Assembly: GCA_902462155.1 (NCBI GenBank)
Contig: CABQAQ010000007.1
Location: 1 to 64,000, forward strand
DNA from: an uncultured bacterium
GTDB lineage: Bacteria > Cyanobacteriota > Vampirovibrionia > Gastranaerophilales > Gastranaerophilaceae
Length of the DNA: 64,000 nucleotides
Direction of reading: 5' to 3'
This document shows positions 26,792 through 35,170 of this stretch, piece after piece. The notes under the pieces are model-generated. The model had not been told where the DNA came from. It was given only the letters and a program-made list of their open reading frames with translations, and searched no databases. The first letter of the stretch is position 1; each line of letters opens with the position of its first letter. The translations under genes were made by a program, and so were the position numbers.

Positions 26792-27301
26792 ATGCCTAAA
26801 ATTTCTTCTCTTCAAAAAAAATTTGTTTATTTCTATCTCTATTATCTTGATCCTCTTAAAGCTGCTATTTTAGCCGGTTATAATAAAAAAAATGCTCTCT
26901 CTCAAGCTCAATCTCTCTTAGATAATCCTCTTATTATTCAAGAAATGAACCGTTTGCTTAAATCTCAAGTCACCTCTCTAAATGTTCAAAAAGCTTATGT
27001 TGTTAAAAAATTACTCGATATTATAGAATCCTCTCTAGCTGATGATTTTCAAGATCCTTCTGATAAACAACACTCTGATAACTCTTTAATAGCATCTGTA
27101 TCTTCTTCTTCTAAATCTGAAGGTAATACTACTAAAAACCCTAAAGATCTCTCCTTAGCTCTTAAAGCTATTGAACATCTGTGTAAGCAACTTAATTATC
27201 CTTCTCAAGATTTGGATCATCCTTCTTTAACTTTACCTTTTAATTCTTTTAGTTCTAACGATATTAATATTATTGATAATCTTGATCAACAAAAAATTTG
27301 A
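26792..27301 (+). CDS. terS: Phage terminase small subunit
   Basis: 169 residues. The N-terminal helix-turn-helix region LQKKFVYFYLYYLDPLKAAI, LAGYNKKNALSQAQSLLDNP and IIQEMNRLLKSQ follows the Terminase_2 pattern for recognition of packaging sites. The middle has a serine-rich linker, and LSLALKAIEHLCKQLNY is the usual C-terminal oligomerisation helix. It is separated from its large subunit (35171) by the whole head gene set. Confidence 0.85.
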   Translation: MPKISSLQKKFVYFYLYYLDPLKAAILAGYNKKNALSQAQSLLDNPLIIQEMNRLLKSQVTSLNVQKAYVVKKLLDIIESSLADDFQDPSDKQHSDNSLIASVSSSSKSEGNTTKNPKDLSLALKAIEHLCKQLNYPSQDLDHPSLTLPFNSFSSNDINIIDNLDQQKI

Positions 27302-27369
27302 TTACTTTTATTATATCAAATTTTTAAATTCATTATTTACTTTTGTCTATAGCTTTTCTAGGAGTTTTT

Positions 27370-28017
27370 ATGCATTACTTAGATATTATTAACAAAGTTC
27401 TTATTGAACTTAACTATAAACCGGTTTCCTCTTTTAAAGAACTTTGTAAACAAGACCATCTTAAAATTAAAAATACTATTTCTCGCCTTAATTTGGAAAT
27501 ATGTTCTTCTTATGATTGGAATTTCCTACTCCGTAAACAATCGCTTAATATCCCGTTAAATTTAACTCAAATCTCTAACCCTATCTTTGGACGTATTGAT
27601 AATATATCTATCGATGGCTTTACTTTGAAATTTGATCCGGATTTTAAAAAATTTTTATTCGGTAACCCTCAACCTTATTCTTTCTCTATATTCTCTAATT
27701 ACCTCCTTTTCCCTAAATTCTCTTCTGTTAAACAAGCTTCTATTTTCTATTTTACTAATAATTCTGCTGTTAATGATTCGGGGTTCGATGTTTATTCTCT
27801 ATCTGATCCTCTAGATAAATCTCTTTTACCTCTACCTTTTTCAGAAATTATTCTCGTCTATGGATCTTGTATGAAGTTTAAAGGTAATTCTCAGCACGTT
27901 AAGTTTAAATATTGGTTCTCTATGTATAATGAGGCTCTAGCTAATCTTCGTAAAATGTCCGTCTCGTCTGTTTCTCAATATCCTTCTGTTCGTATTCTTT
28001 CTAAACGCTTTATTTAA
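27370..28017 (+). CDS. Phage head-tail adaptor / tail tubular A-like protein (putative)
   Basis: About 215 residues. An N-terminal helix (LDIINKVLIELNYKPVSSFK), the DWNFLLRKQSLNIPLN segment, and a C-terminal FKYWFSMYNEALANLRKM resemble the helical-bundle adaptors of podoviruses (T7 gp11, P22 gp4-like). ATG at 27370 has TAGGAG six bases upstream. Position between small terminase and portal fits a connector role. The match is by pattern only. Confidence 0.5.
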   Translation: MHYLDIINKVLIELNYKPVSSFKELCKQDHLKIKNTISRLNLEICSSYDWNFLLRKQSLNIPLNLTQISNPIFGRIDNISIDGFTLKFDPDFKKFLFGNPQPYSFSIFSNYLLFPKFSSVKQASIFYFTNNSAVNDSGFDVYSLSDPLDKSLLPLPFSEIILVYGSCMKFKGNSQHVKFKYWFSMYNEALANLRKMSVSSVSQYPSVRILSKRFI

Positions 28018-28035
28018 TGGAGGCTTTGTTATCTT

Positions 28036-28422
28036 ATGAAAAAATTAAATAATATTGATGATGCTATTTTTGCTAACTCTTCTGTTGATGACTTGATGAT
28101 TAAAAAACTAAATATTGAAGCTCAAAAAGAATTAGAAGCCGCTTCTAATCCAAATTCTCTTCAACCTGTCTCTGTCGTCGAGTTCTCTAAATTGCCTGCT
28201 AAGTTTATTTTTTCTAAATTCGCTTGTTACAAAGTTTTTAATAGAAAAAATAAAACTGAAAGCTTTATTAATGGTATTCAAGCAGAAAGCTTCTTGGGTA
28301 CTTCTAAAAACCTTCGTTTTAAATTAATTAATCGCGAAATCTCATCTTTTGCTACTGATGATGTCTTTGTTCGCTTCCATTGTGCCTCTATTCCTTATGA
28401 TTTATTTCATGAGAATTTATAA
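28036..28422 (+). CDS. Hypothetical protein of phage-like cluster
   Basis: 128 residues, not recognised, no membrane segment. It has a polar helical N-terminus (LMIKKLNIEAQKELEAA) and a beta-rich second half. GGAGG lies about 13 bases upstream of the ATG. The gene sits 18 bases after the adaptor gene and before the scaffold candidate, so a minor structural or assembly role is plausible. Confidence 0.5.
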   Translation: MKKLNNIDDAIFANSSVDDLMIKKLNIEAQKELEAASNPNSLQPVSVVEFSKLPAKFIFSKFACYKVFNRKNKTESFINGIQAESFLGTSKNLRFKLINREISSFATDDVFVRFHCASIPYDLFHENL

Positions 28423-28461
28423 TTTTTTTTCGTATTACTCTATTTGTAAAGGATTATTTTT

Positions 28462-29100
28462 ATGCAAAATCAAATTAATTATTCTGTTATTGTTTCAGAT
28501 TTTAACAAAATTGATCAACTTGTGCACACTGGGAAAATCAATGCTCAAACCGGGATGGCTTTGAAAAATCAGGTTATTTCAAATGCTTTTGGTTCAACTT
28601 CTTCTCCTTCTTTGAGCGTTGACCCTTCTCAGATTACTACTACTTCTTCTACATCTCATTCTTCTACTCCTACTCCTAACGATAATATTTTGGCTCCAAA
28701 TCAAAAACTCCTTGATTCTTTTCAAGAATTTGAATCTAAAAATGCTAACTTCTTTAATTCTCCAGCTCGCTCTATTCTTAAAAATTATTTGATCCAAAAT
28801 TTTGACGACCTCTCTACTCAATCTTTGCAAATAATTTCTAATATTGTTCGAGAATTAGAAAATTCTGCCGTTAATTCTTATAAATCTCAATTAGATCATT
28901 CTAATTCTATTAATTCTGCTAATGAAGCTGCTAAATTGAAGCTTAATTCTAATGCTACTTATTCCTCTCGTGCTGATCAATCTATTCCTAAAGTCTTCTC
29001 TAGGCAAGATATCGATTCGATGTCTTCTGAAGAATTCTTAGCTCTTGAACCTCAAATTATGGCTCAACTTAAAAATGAAATGAGTAAATTAAAAAAATAA
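28462..29100 (+). CDS. Putative phage scaffolding protein
   Basis: 212 residues, low in aromatic residues. A Ser/Thr/Pro-rich linker (about 48-75) separates helical N- and C-terminal parts. The C-terminus ends FSRQDIDSMSSEEFLALEPQ followed by a lysine-rich tail, which is like the coat-binding ends of scaffolding proteins. Its place just before the portal and near the coat gene supports this. No homology can be proven by eye. A terminator hairpin follows. Confidence 0.45.
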   Translation: MQNQINYSVIVSDFNKIDQLVHTGKINAQTGMALKNQVISNAFGSTSSPSLSVDPSQITTTSSTSHSSTPTPNDNILAPNQKLLDSFQEFESKNANFFNSPARSILKNYLIQNFDDLSTQSLQIISNIVRELENSAVNSYKSQLDHSNSINSANEAAKLKLNSNATYSSRADQSIPKVFSRQDIDSMSSEEFLALEPQIMAQLKNEMSKLKK

Positions 29101-29145
29101 TTCTATATGGGTTTTCTACTCCTTAATTTATTTCTAGCTTCTTCT

Positions 29146-29196
29146 GTTAAACCCTCTTATTCCTTCTCTCTTTTATTTTGAGGGTTTAACTTTTCT
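29146..29196 (+). terminator. Terminator between scaffold candidate and portal gene
   Basis: GTTAAACCCTC (29146-29156) pairs perfectly with GAGGGTTTAAC (29180-29190), followed by TTTTCTT. The loop is 23 bases long. Confidence 0.65.
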
Positions 29197-29227
29197 TGGT
29201 ATTTATTTTATAAAGGCTTTGTTTATT

Positions 29228-31012
29228 ATGCTTGGTAAATCTTTTGATCTCTCTTCTGAGGATAACTCTATTCTCGCTCAACAAATTAGTTCTACTTTTG
29301 ATAAATTTAACGATAAACGTCAAGCTCAATTGATTAGCATTGATGAAATTAAAAAACATATCTTTTCTCATAATACTAATTCTGTTTCTTGGAATAATGA
29401 TGTTCATCTACCTGATGTCTACGAACTATCTCAAACACTTAAATCTCATCTTATTGAAAATTTGTATTCTAATCCTGAAGCTATGTTCGATGTTCAGGGT
29501 GTAAATGAAGATGCTCAACAACTTGCTAATAGCCATAAAGCTATGCTTGTTAATGCTTTCCAAAAAATGAACTTTAAAAATGAAATGGAATCTATTGTTG
29601 ATAGTATCGTTGAAGCTGGTGAAGCTACTCTCTTTATCGGATGGAATACTCTCTATAAAAAAAGACGTAGACCTCAAAACCTTGAAGAAAAATTTCTATC
29701 CCCTTCTCAAGATGGCTTTGTTATTGAAGATAAATTAGCTTATGATGGCCCGATTGTTAAATGTATTAATCCTGCTGATTTCGTTTTCGATGTTGATCGA
29801 TTTGCTAATTTTGACTCTTGCCCTAAAATCTATCGCTCTTTTCTTGATATTTCAGAAATAGCTCATAATAAATCTTATAATTGTTTGAATGATTCTATTC
29901 TTGAAGAGCTTTATCTCCTTATTTCTTCCAATATCCCTAAATCTAATAAATTTCGTCTTCTCACTAACAATAAAAGCTCTTCTTTTCCTCCTTCTAAATT
30001 TAAAGTTTTTGAAGGAGGCTTTTCTTCTATTTATTCTGACTCTTCTAAATTCTCTAAAGCTATTAGAGGTAATCAACTTGAAGTCCTAGAATATTATGGT
30101 GATATTAAATTACCTAATGGGGATATTCTTAAAAATTGGCTCGTTACTGTTGTCGGTCGCTCTAAAGTCGTTCGTTTCGAACAAAATCCTTTTGTTATTA
30201 ATCCCTTTGTTCATGCCTCTATTATACAAGATCCAGATAATTTAAGAGGGGTTTCTCCTATTAAAGTCGCTCTTGAATTGTCTTCTATATCCTCTACTAT
30301 CTTGAATAAACAATTAGATGCTTTATCTCTTATCATTAATCCTCCTTATTTAGCCCCTAAAGGCTGCTTCTCTGGGGAACAACTTGTTAAACCAGGCTCT
30401 ATTATTGAATATGATGCCGCTTTGATGCCTCAAAAACCTATGCCGCTTGATTTCAGTTCTGCTATTGTTGGTTGGGATTTTATTAAATTCTTTAAAAATC
30501 AAATGGAATCTGCTACTGGTGTATATCGTAATATGGCTGGTGATCTCCGCTCTAATGAAAATAAAACCGCTACTGAATTTAACTATTCCGTTAGCTCTCA
30601 GGCTATTCGCTTAAATATGTTAATTGATTCTGTTTCTCGTAAAATTATTATTCCTATGGTTCAAAAAGTTGCTGAAATTATTTCTAATTTCAAATTTGGT
30701 AAAGAAACTATTACTTATAATGATAATGGCGAAGTTAAATTCCTTACTATTTCTGATCCCGAACGCTCTTCTTATGACTTCCTTTATCACTATGGCGATA
30801 GAAAATCTTCTCTTGATCGAAAATCTAAATTCTCTCAATTATTTAATATTATTTCTTCATTCTCTAATATGCCTCAATTCGCCTCTCAAATTGACTGGGT
30901 TGAATGCTTTAAGTTCGCTTTAGAACAGTTTGGAGTCGAAAATTCTTCTGCTTTTATTAAACAAAATCATTCCACTCAAAATAATTCTCACCCTATTGAT
31001 AAAGCTTCTTAA
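29228..31012 (+). CDS. Phage portal protein (podovirus type)
   Basis: About 594 residues, the size of P22/T7-like portals. Key segments are VINPADFVFDVDRFA-like binding of the stem region, HASIIQDPDNLRGVSPIKVA, LNKQLDALSLIINPPYLAPK, GVYRNMAGDLRSNENKTATE and SSQAIRLNMLIDSVSRKIII, the order typical of podoviral portals. The ring forms the DNA entry channel and binds the terminase. ATG at 29228 has AAAGG upstream. The gene is intact. Confidence 0.85.
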   Translation: MLGKSFDLSSEDNSILAQQISSTFDKFNDKRQAQLISIDEIKKHIFSHNTNSVSWNNDVHLPDVYELSQTLKSHLIENLYSNPEAMFDVQGVNEDAQQLANSHKAMLVNAFQKMNFKNEMESIVDSIVEAGEATLFIGWNTLYKKRRRPQNLEEKFLSPSQDGFVIEDKLAYDGPIVKCINPADFVFDVDRFANFDSCPKIYRSFLDISEIAHNKSYNCLNDSILEELYLLISSNIPKSNKFRLLTNNKSSSFPPSKFKVFEGGFSSIYSDSSKFSKAIRGNQLEVLEYYGDIKLPNGDILKNWLVTVVGRSKVVRFEQNPFVINPFVHASIIQDPDNLRGVSPIKVALELSSISSTILNKQLDALSLIINPPYLAPKGCFSGEQLVKPGSIIEYDAALMPQKPMPLDFSSAIVGWDFIKFFKNQMESATGVYRNMAGDLRSNENKTATEFNYSVSSQAIRLNMLIDSVSRKIIIPMVQKVAEIISNFKFGKETITYNDNGEVKFLTISDPERSSYDFLYHYGDRKSSLDRKSKFSQLFNIISSFSNMPQFASQIDWVECFKFALEQFGVENSSAFIKQNHSTQNNSHPIDKAS

Positions 31013-31027
31013 TTCCTTTTATTACTT

Positions 31028-31066
31028 TAATGACTTAAAGCTTTTCAACCTTAAGTCATTATTTCC
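31028..31066. terminator. Hairpin between portal and convergent cargo gene
   Basis: TAATGACTTAA (31028-31038) pairs perfectly with TTAAGTCATTA (31051-31061). Modest T-richness follows on the plus strand. It could stop transcription from both sides. Confidence 0.55.
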
Positions 31067-31074
31067 TTATATTT

Positions 31075-31716
31075 TTAATCCTTTTGATGATAGAATTTGT
31101 AAAGTTCGTTTAACCTTCTTCTTTCTTTTAATAGATTGCCTTCTGTTGGACTCCCTACAAACGTTTTGCTTTCACTTGAGTCTGTAAAACTTAATGTTAA
31201 ATCCTCTGTAATTGGCGAAACAGGTTTTGAATTTTTATTATTATATTCATAATCCAATTCTAGGTCACTTTCCAAGTCTTCCTCCTGCTCTTTCAATGAT
31301 CCTATTCTTTCCCTAACTATAGGAGTTTGATTATTGCTCTCTTGGAATAATGGACTTATTCTATCCATGTCTGCAGGCAAATTAGAATCTAAGCTATTTG
31401 AAAATGTTGAATCTTTTTCTGTTAAGTTGCTCATTGTTGGGGTCACTCTTCCGAAATAAATATCGTCTGTATTATAAAAGGCTCCATTTTCATATGATGT
31501 GTAATCTACATAATCACCTTTTATATTTAGTCCATCATTTCCATTTACTCTTTTTTCAAATTGATCGCTCTCTAAACTTTTTCTTGAACTTATATTCTTT
31601 AATAAATCTTTACCTTTTTCTACTAAACTATTACCTCTTTGTGTTACACTACTTTGATTTACATTGACATTTACTTCGTTTGGCTTGCCTATGCAAGATG
31701 ATAGAAAGTTTCCCAT
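31075..31716 (-). CDS. Hypothetical acidic protein with MGNFLSSC N-terminus
   Basis: 213 residues, not recognised, mostly polar and probably disordered, with acidic runs (EQEEDLESDLELDYEY) and several SP/TP sites. The first eight residues, MGNFLSSC, fit a eukaryotic N-myristoylation signal (Gly2, Ser6) with a nearby palmitoylatable Cys8. There is no bacterial signal peptide or lipobox. It is encoded against the direction of the phage genes with its own AGGAG site, like a cargo gene. Any effector role is speculation. Confidence 0.5.
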   Translation of the reverse strand: MGNFLSSCIGKPNEVNVNVNQSSVTQRGNSLVEKGKDLLKNISSRKSLESDQFEKRVNGNDGLNIKGDYVDYTSYENGAFYNTDDIYFGRVTPTMSNLTEKDSTFSNSLDSNLPADMDRISPLFQESNNQTPIVRERIGSLKEQEEDLESDLELDYEYNNKNSKPVSPITEDLTLSFTDSSESKTFVGSPTEGNLLKERRRLNELYKFYHQKD

Positions 31717-31882
31717 TATCTTTTTTCTCCTATTCTTTACTTATTCCTTTTTTATTCTAACATCATTATTCTTTTTGTAGTAGTTGTTGTTGTTTAAAAT
31801 TTTTACATTCTTAATATTTATTTCTTTTGACTATTTTTATAGTCACTTTTGTTATTACTTTTTATTAGAAAGGATTTCTTTT

Positions 31883-32734
31883 ATGACTTTTACTAATGGT
31901 TATGATTTGTTTGTTCCTGAAATTTGGGGCAAAAAACTTAATACTTCTCTTGAAAAAAGTTGTGTTATGCTACAATGTGTTAATCGTAATTGGGAAGGTG
32001 AAATTAAAACTCAAGGCGATACTGTTAGAATTCTTACTCCAGGCGATGTTTCTATTAGCTCTTTAAGTAATTCTTCTCTTACTTATAGTGAAATTACTCC
32101 CACTCAACAATCTCTTGTTATTGATCAACAAAAAGTTTTTGCTTTTAAAATTAATGATGTCGCTTTAGCTCAAGCTAATGCCGATATTATGGAAGCTTAT
32201 CTTAATAATGCTAAAAAAGCTATCGAAATTGAACAAGATAGCTTCTTGTTAGGTAAGCAGGTTGATGTTACTTCTGCTAATATTTTAGGCTCTACTTCTT
32301 CTGCTATTGAACTTACTGCTTCTAATGCTTATTCTCAATTCGTTCAATTAGCTAAAAAATTGAAAAATTCTAATGCTGTTTCTTCTGGACAAAAACCTTG
32401 GGTTATTATTAATCCTGAAATTGAAGCTCTTCTTCTTCAATGCTCTCAATATACCTCTGCTTATCAAGTCGCTGATGAAACTCTACGTAATGGCTCTATT
32501 GGCAGAATTGCTGGTATGGATGTCCTTGTTTCTACTAATTTAACCCCTTCTTCTAATCAGTATTGTGTCTTAGCCGGTACTAATGATGCTATTACTTTTG
32601 CCTCTCAATTAGCTAAAATTGAAACTATTCGTGATAAAGATTCTTTCTCTGATCTTGTTCGTGGGCTTTATTTATATGGTGCTAAAACTGTTAACCCTTC
32701 GGCTTTAGCTAAAATGATCTGTACTATTTCTTAG
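31883..32734 (+). CDS. Phage major capsid (coat) protein
   Basis: About 283 residues. TNGYDLFVPEIWGKKLNTSL, then WEGEIKTQGDTVRILTPGDV, and QQSLVIDQQKVFAFKINDVA with AYLNNAKKAIEIEQDSFLL follow the pattern of HK97-fold coat proteins of P22-like and related podoviruses. GMDVLVSTNL is the usual late strand. The ATG at 31883 with GAAAGGA upstream excludes the longer hydrophobic extension. No in-frame stop; it looks functional. Confidence 0.82.
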   Translation: MTFTNGYDLFVPEIWGKKLNTSLEKSCVMLQCVNRNWEGEIKTQGDTVRILTPGDVSISSLSNSSLTYSEITPTQQSLVIDQQKVFAFKINDVALAQANADIMEAYLNNAKKAIEIEQDSFLLGKQVDVTSANILGSTSSAIELTASNAYSQFVQLAKKLKNSNAVSSGQKPWVIINPEIEALLLQCSQYTSAYQVADETLRNGSIGRIAGMDVLVSTNLTPSSNQYCVLAGTNDAITFASQLAKIETIRDKDSFSDLVRGLYLYGAKTVNPSALAKMICTIS

Positions 32735-32771
32735 TTTGTACATATTTTTTATTTACTATTCTTTGCTTCTT

Positions 32772-32824
32772 GTTAATGCGTATATATTATTTATCTTTAT
32801 TTTTTATACGCATTAACTTTTTTT
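32772..32824 (+). terminator. Strong terminator downstream of the coat gene
   Basis: GTTAATGCGTATA (32772-32784) pairs perfectly with TATACGCATTAAC (32805-32817), followed by seven T. The rest of the 338-base gap between the coat and tail-hub genes holds a candidate minus-strand small RNA with its promoter, and a T-rich leader. Confidence 0.88.
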
Positions 32825-32825
32825 C

Positions 32826-32897
32826 AAAAAAAAAGATGCAAAATAGATTTGATGATCCTTTTGCATCAGGTTTACACTAGCCGAAACATTAACAATG
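32826..32897 (-). ncRNA. Candidate small RNA inside the phage-like cluster
   Basis: A short minus-strand unit: a promoter (TTGCAA, 16 bases, TATAAT) is followed about 7 bases later by a 5' hairpin (AACATTG/AATGTT), about 30 bases of linker, and an intrinsic terminator in which GATGCAAAA pairs with TTTTGCATC before nine T (32834-32826). Predicted length is about 70 bases. No open frame fits. Such a unit, lying back-to-back with the coat terminator, is not explained by any neighbouring gene. Confidence 0.5.
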
Positions 32898-32902
32898 TTT
32901 TT

Positions 32903-32930
32903 ATTATACATATTTTTTCATAAATTGCAA
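32903..32930 (-). promoter_or_regulatory. Promoter of the candidate small RNA
   Basis: On the minus strand TTGCAA (32930-32925), a 16-base spacer, and a perfect TATAAT (32908-32903). Confidence 0.55.
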
Positions 32931-33072
32931 TGCTTTTTTAACTTTTTTATTATTTTATTTACATTTTTTCATACTTTTGTATAATATCCTATCTTATTTA
33001 TATCTTATTTATATCTTCACCTCCTAATTCTAGTTTTTTATATTTATTTACTTTTTATATAAGGATTCTTTT

Positions 33073-34584
33073 ATGAAACTTCTATTTAATGATCTCTCCG
33101 GTGGTATTAATACTTCTGATACTAAACTTAATCTCAGTTTACAAACTAAAAAAGTCTTCTCATCTGAAGCCATTAATGTAGAATTGTTTTCTGACTTTGG
33201 TATTAAACGCCAAAATGGTAATTCTCTTATTATTTCTCTACCTTCTATTGATGATGTAACTCAATCTGTTACGTCTCTTTTCTTTGTCCAGCACTTCCTA
33301 CTTATTACTTCTTCTTTGGGCAATATTTATTCCTTTAATCTTTCTTCTAATAATCTCTCTCTTCTATTTCAAAATCAGCACGGGGATTCTTCTTACTCGT
33401 TTGCTAATTTCTTAAATGGTACTATCATTGTTAATGGTGTTGATAATCCTCTCTTCTTTAATCCTTCTTCTAATTCTGTTCAACAATTATCTTTAACTTC
33501 TTCTAATGGTACTTCTATTAAAGGTGAATCAGTCGCTGTTTTTAAAAGCCGCTTATTTATCTCTCAAGATAATGTCCTCTTCTTTTCTGCTCTAGGCTCT
33601 TATAATGACTTCTCTTCTTCTGATGATGCCGGCTTTATTAATAATTTCCATGTCGATTCTACTAAAATTATTTCTCTTATTTCTTATAAAGACTATCTAG
33701 CTATCTATAAGCCTAATAAAACTTATCTATTATCTGGAACCTCACCTGACGATTTTTCTATTTCTTTATTTGCTGATAAAGGATCTTCTTCTCATAAAGG
33801 TCTTACTACTGTTAATAATCGACAGTATTTTATTTCTAATGGACTTTTTGCTCTATCTCAATCCGGTGAATTAAATCAAATCGTTTTGTCTGATAATATT
33901 GCTCATAATATTAGCTCCGTTTTTAATTCACTTAATCAAAATTATATCGATTCTATTATTATGCTTCCTTATGAAAAGAAAAATCAAATATGGTGCTTTC
34001 TTCCTGTTCATAATTCAAAATATATTAATAATGTTTTTATCTTTGATTATTATAATAAATCTTGGGTCCAGAGAGTTATACCTTTTAATATTACTGCTGC
34101 TTGCTCTTCTCCCTCTAATATCTATACTGCTGACTCAATGGGAAATGTTTACATTGAGGATTACGGGGCTTCTTTTAATGGGGTTCCTATATCATTCTCT
34201 TGGAAAACACAGTTCTTTTCTCTTGGACACCCTAACTTGTTTAAATCTATTGAAGAATTCTTCCTTATTCTAGACTCTTCTTCTGAAAATAAATTTATTT
34301 TTAGTACCTTTAAAAATTATGACGAATTATTTGAAGATGATTATGAAGCTGTTTTCCTTACGGATCTTAATAATATGATATGGGATGATGATTCTAGCTC
34401 TTGGGACAGTAATGATTCCTCTTCTATTCAGTATCATAATTCCTGGAGTAATATTTTTGAAACAGATTATAAACTTGAAATTTCTGAATCGGTTAAAAGT
34501 GTTCAATTGGCTTTTAAAGGTGATTCTTTATCTCACGATTTAGCTATTGTTGGTATTGACTTTAGAGAGCTGCTTTATGATTAA
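33073..34584 (+). CDS. Phage tail hub / DNA-stabilisation-like protein
   Basis: 503 residues. The start LFNDLSGGINTSDTKLNLSL and successive blade-like repeats (LFISQDNVLFFSALGSYNDF, LISYKDYLAIYKPNKTYLLS, IWCFLPVHNS) suggest a beta-propeller tail hub like P22 gp10 or T7 gp12 tubular B proteins. AAGGA ribosome site. Its last eight bases overlap the GNAT gene. Assignment is by pattern and position. Confidence 0.6.
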   Translation: MKLLFNDLSGGINTSDTKLNLSLQTKKVFSSEAINVELFSDFGIKRQNGNSLIISLPSIDDVTQSVTSLFFVQHFLLITSSLGNIYSFNLSSNNLSLLFQNQHGDSSYSFANFLNGTIIVNGVDNPLFFNPSSNSVQQLSLTSSNGTSIKGESVAVFKSRLFISQDNVLFFSALGSYNDFSSSDDAGFINNFHVDSTKIISLISYKDYLAIYKPNKTYLLSGTSPDDFSISLFADKGSSSHKGLTTVNNRQYFISNGLFALSQSGELNQIVLSDNIAHNISSVFNSLNQNYIDSIIMLPYEKKNQIWCFLPVHNSKYINNVFIFDYYNKSWVQRVIPFNITAACSSPSNIYTADSMGNVYIEDYGASFNGVPISFSWKTQFFSLGHPNLFKSIEEFFLILDSSSENKFIFSTFKNYDELFEDDYEAVFLTDLNNMIWDDDSSSWDSNDSSSIQYHNSWSNIFETDYKLEISESVKSVQLAFKGDSLSHDLAIVGIDFRELLYD

Positions 34585-35140
34585 TCCTTTCTTCTCTACT
34601 CCTTCCTTTATTAATATTTTTAATCCGTCTTCTTCTTTCTATTTATTTCAAGCCTTTTCTTTATTAAAACAATTTAATAATTTCCTTTTTGATGATTTCT
34701 CTCCTTTTAAATCTAATTTTAACTATTTCTCTTTCCTTTCTCTTATTAACTCATTAGAAGGCCATTTCTGGATTATTATTGAGCCCTCTTCTAAAGAATT
34801 TGCAGGTTTCTTTTTCTTAGATGATTTTATTGGTAATCCATTCCCTTCTTCTTCTTTTACTCCTTCTAACAATAATATTTATCATAGTGCCTCTATTAAT
34901 GCTTGTATTTCTAAAAAATTTTGGGGGCCTTTTGTTTATAAACAAGGTAAACTTATTATTAATCTTATTTTTAAACATTTTCATCTACATAAATTACAAG
35001 CTCAGGTCTTTTCTCATAATCATAGACCTATTAATATACTTCAAAAATTAGGCTTCTCTAAAGAAGCAACACTTATTCATCATACTGTTGTTGATGATAA
35101 ATTCTGTGATTTGCTCGTCTTCTCTATCGTTAATAATTAA
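34577..35140 (+). CDS. GNAT-fold acetyltransferase-like protein in phage cluster
   Basis: About 187 residues. The C-terminal half has the GNAT pattern: SINACISKKFWGPFVYKQGK, LIINLIFKHFHLHKLQAQVF, then HNHRPINILQKLGFSKEAT and a final DLLVFSI strand, as in RimJ/RimL-type enzymes. The N-terminal 80 residues are Phe-rich and unlike a GNAT core. The ATG at 34577 overlaps the preceding stop, implying coupled translation with the tail hub. It may be a structural protein with a GNAT domain or a modifying enzyme. Confidence 0.6.
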   Translation: MINPFFSTPSFINIFNPSSSFYLFQAFSLLKQFNNFLFDDFSPFKSNFNYFSFLSLINSLEGHFWIIIEPSSKEFAGFFFLDDFIGNPFPSSSFTPSNNNIYHSASINACISKKFWGPFVYKQGKLIINLIFKHFHLHKLQAQVFSHNHRPINILQKLGFSKEATLIHHTVVDDKFCDLLVFSIVNN

Positions 35141-35170
35141 CTTTCTATCATTTTTTTTAGGACTCCTTTT

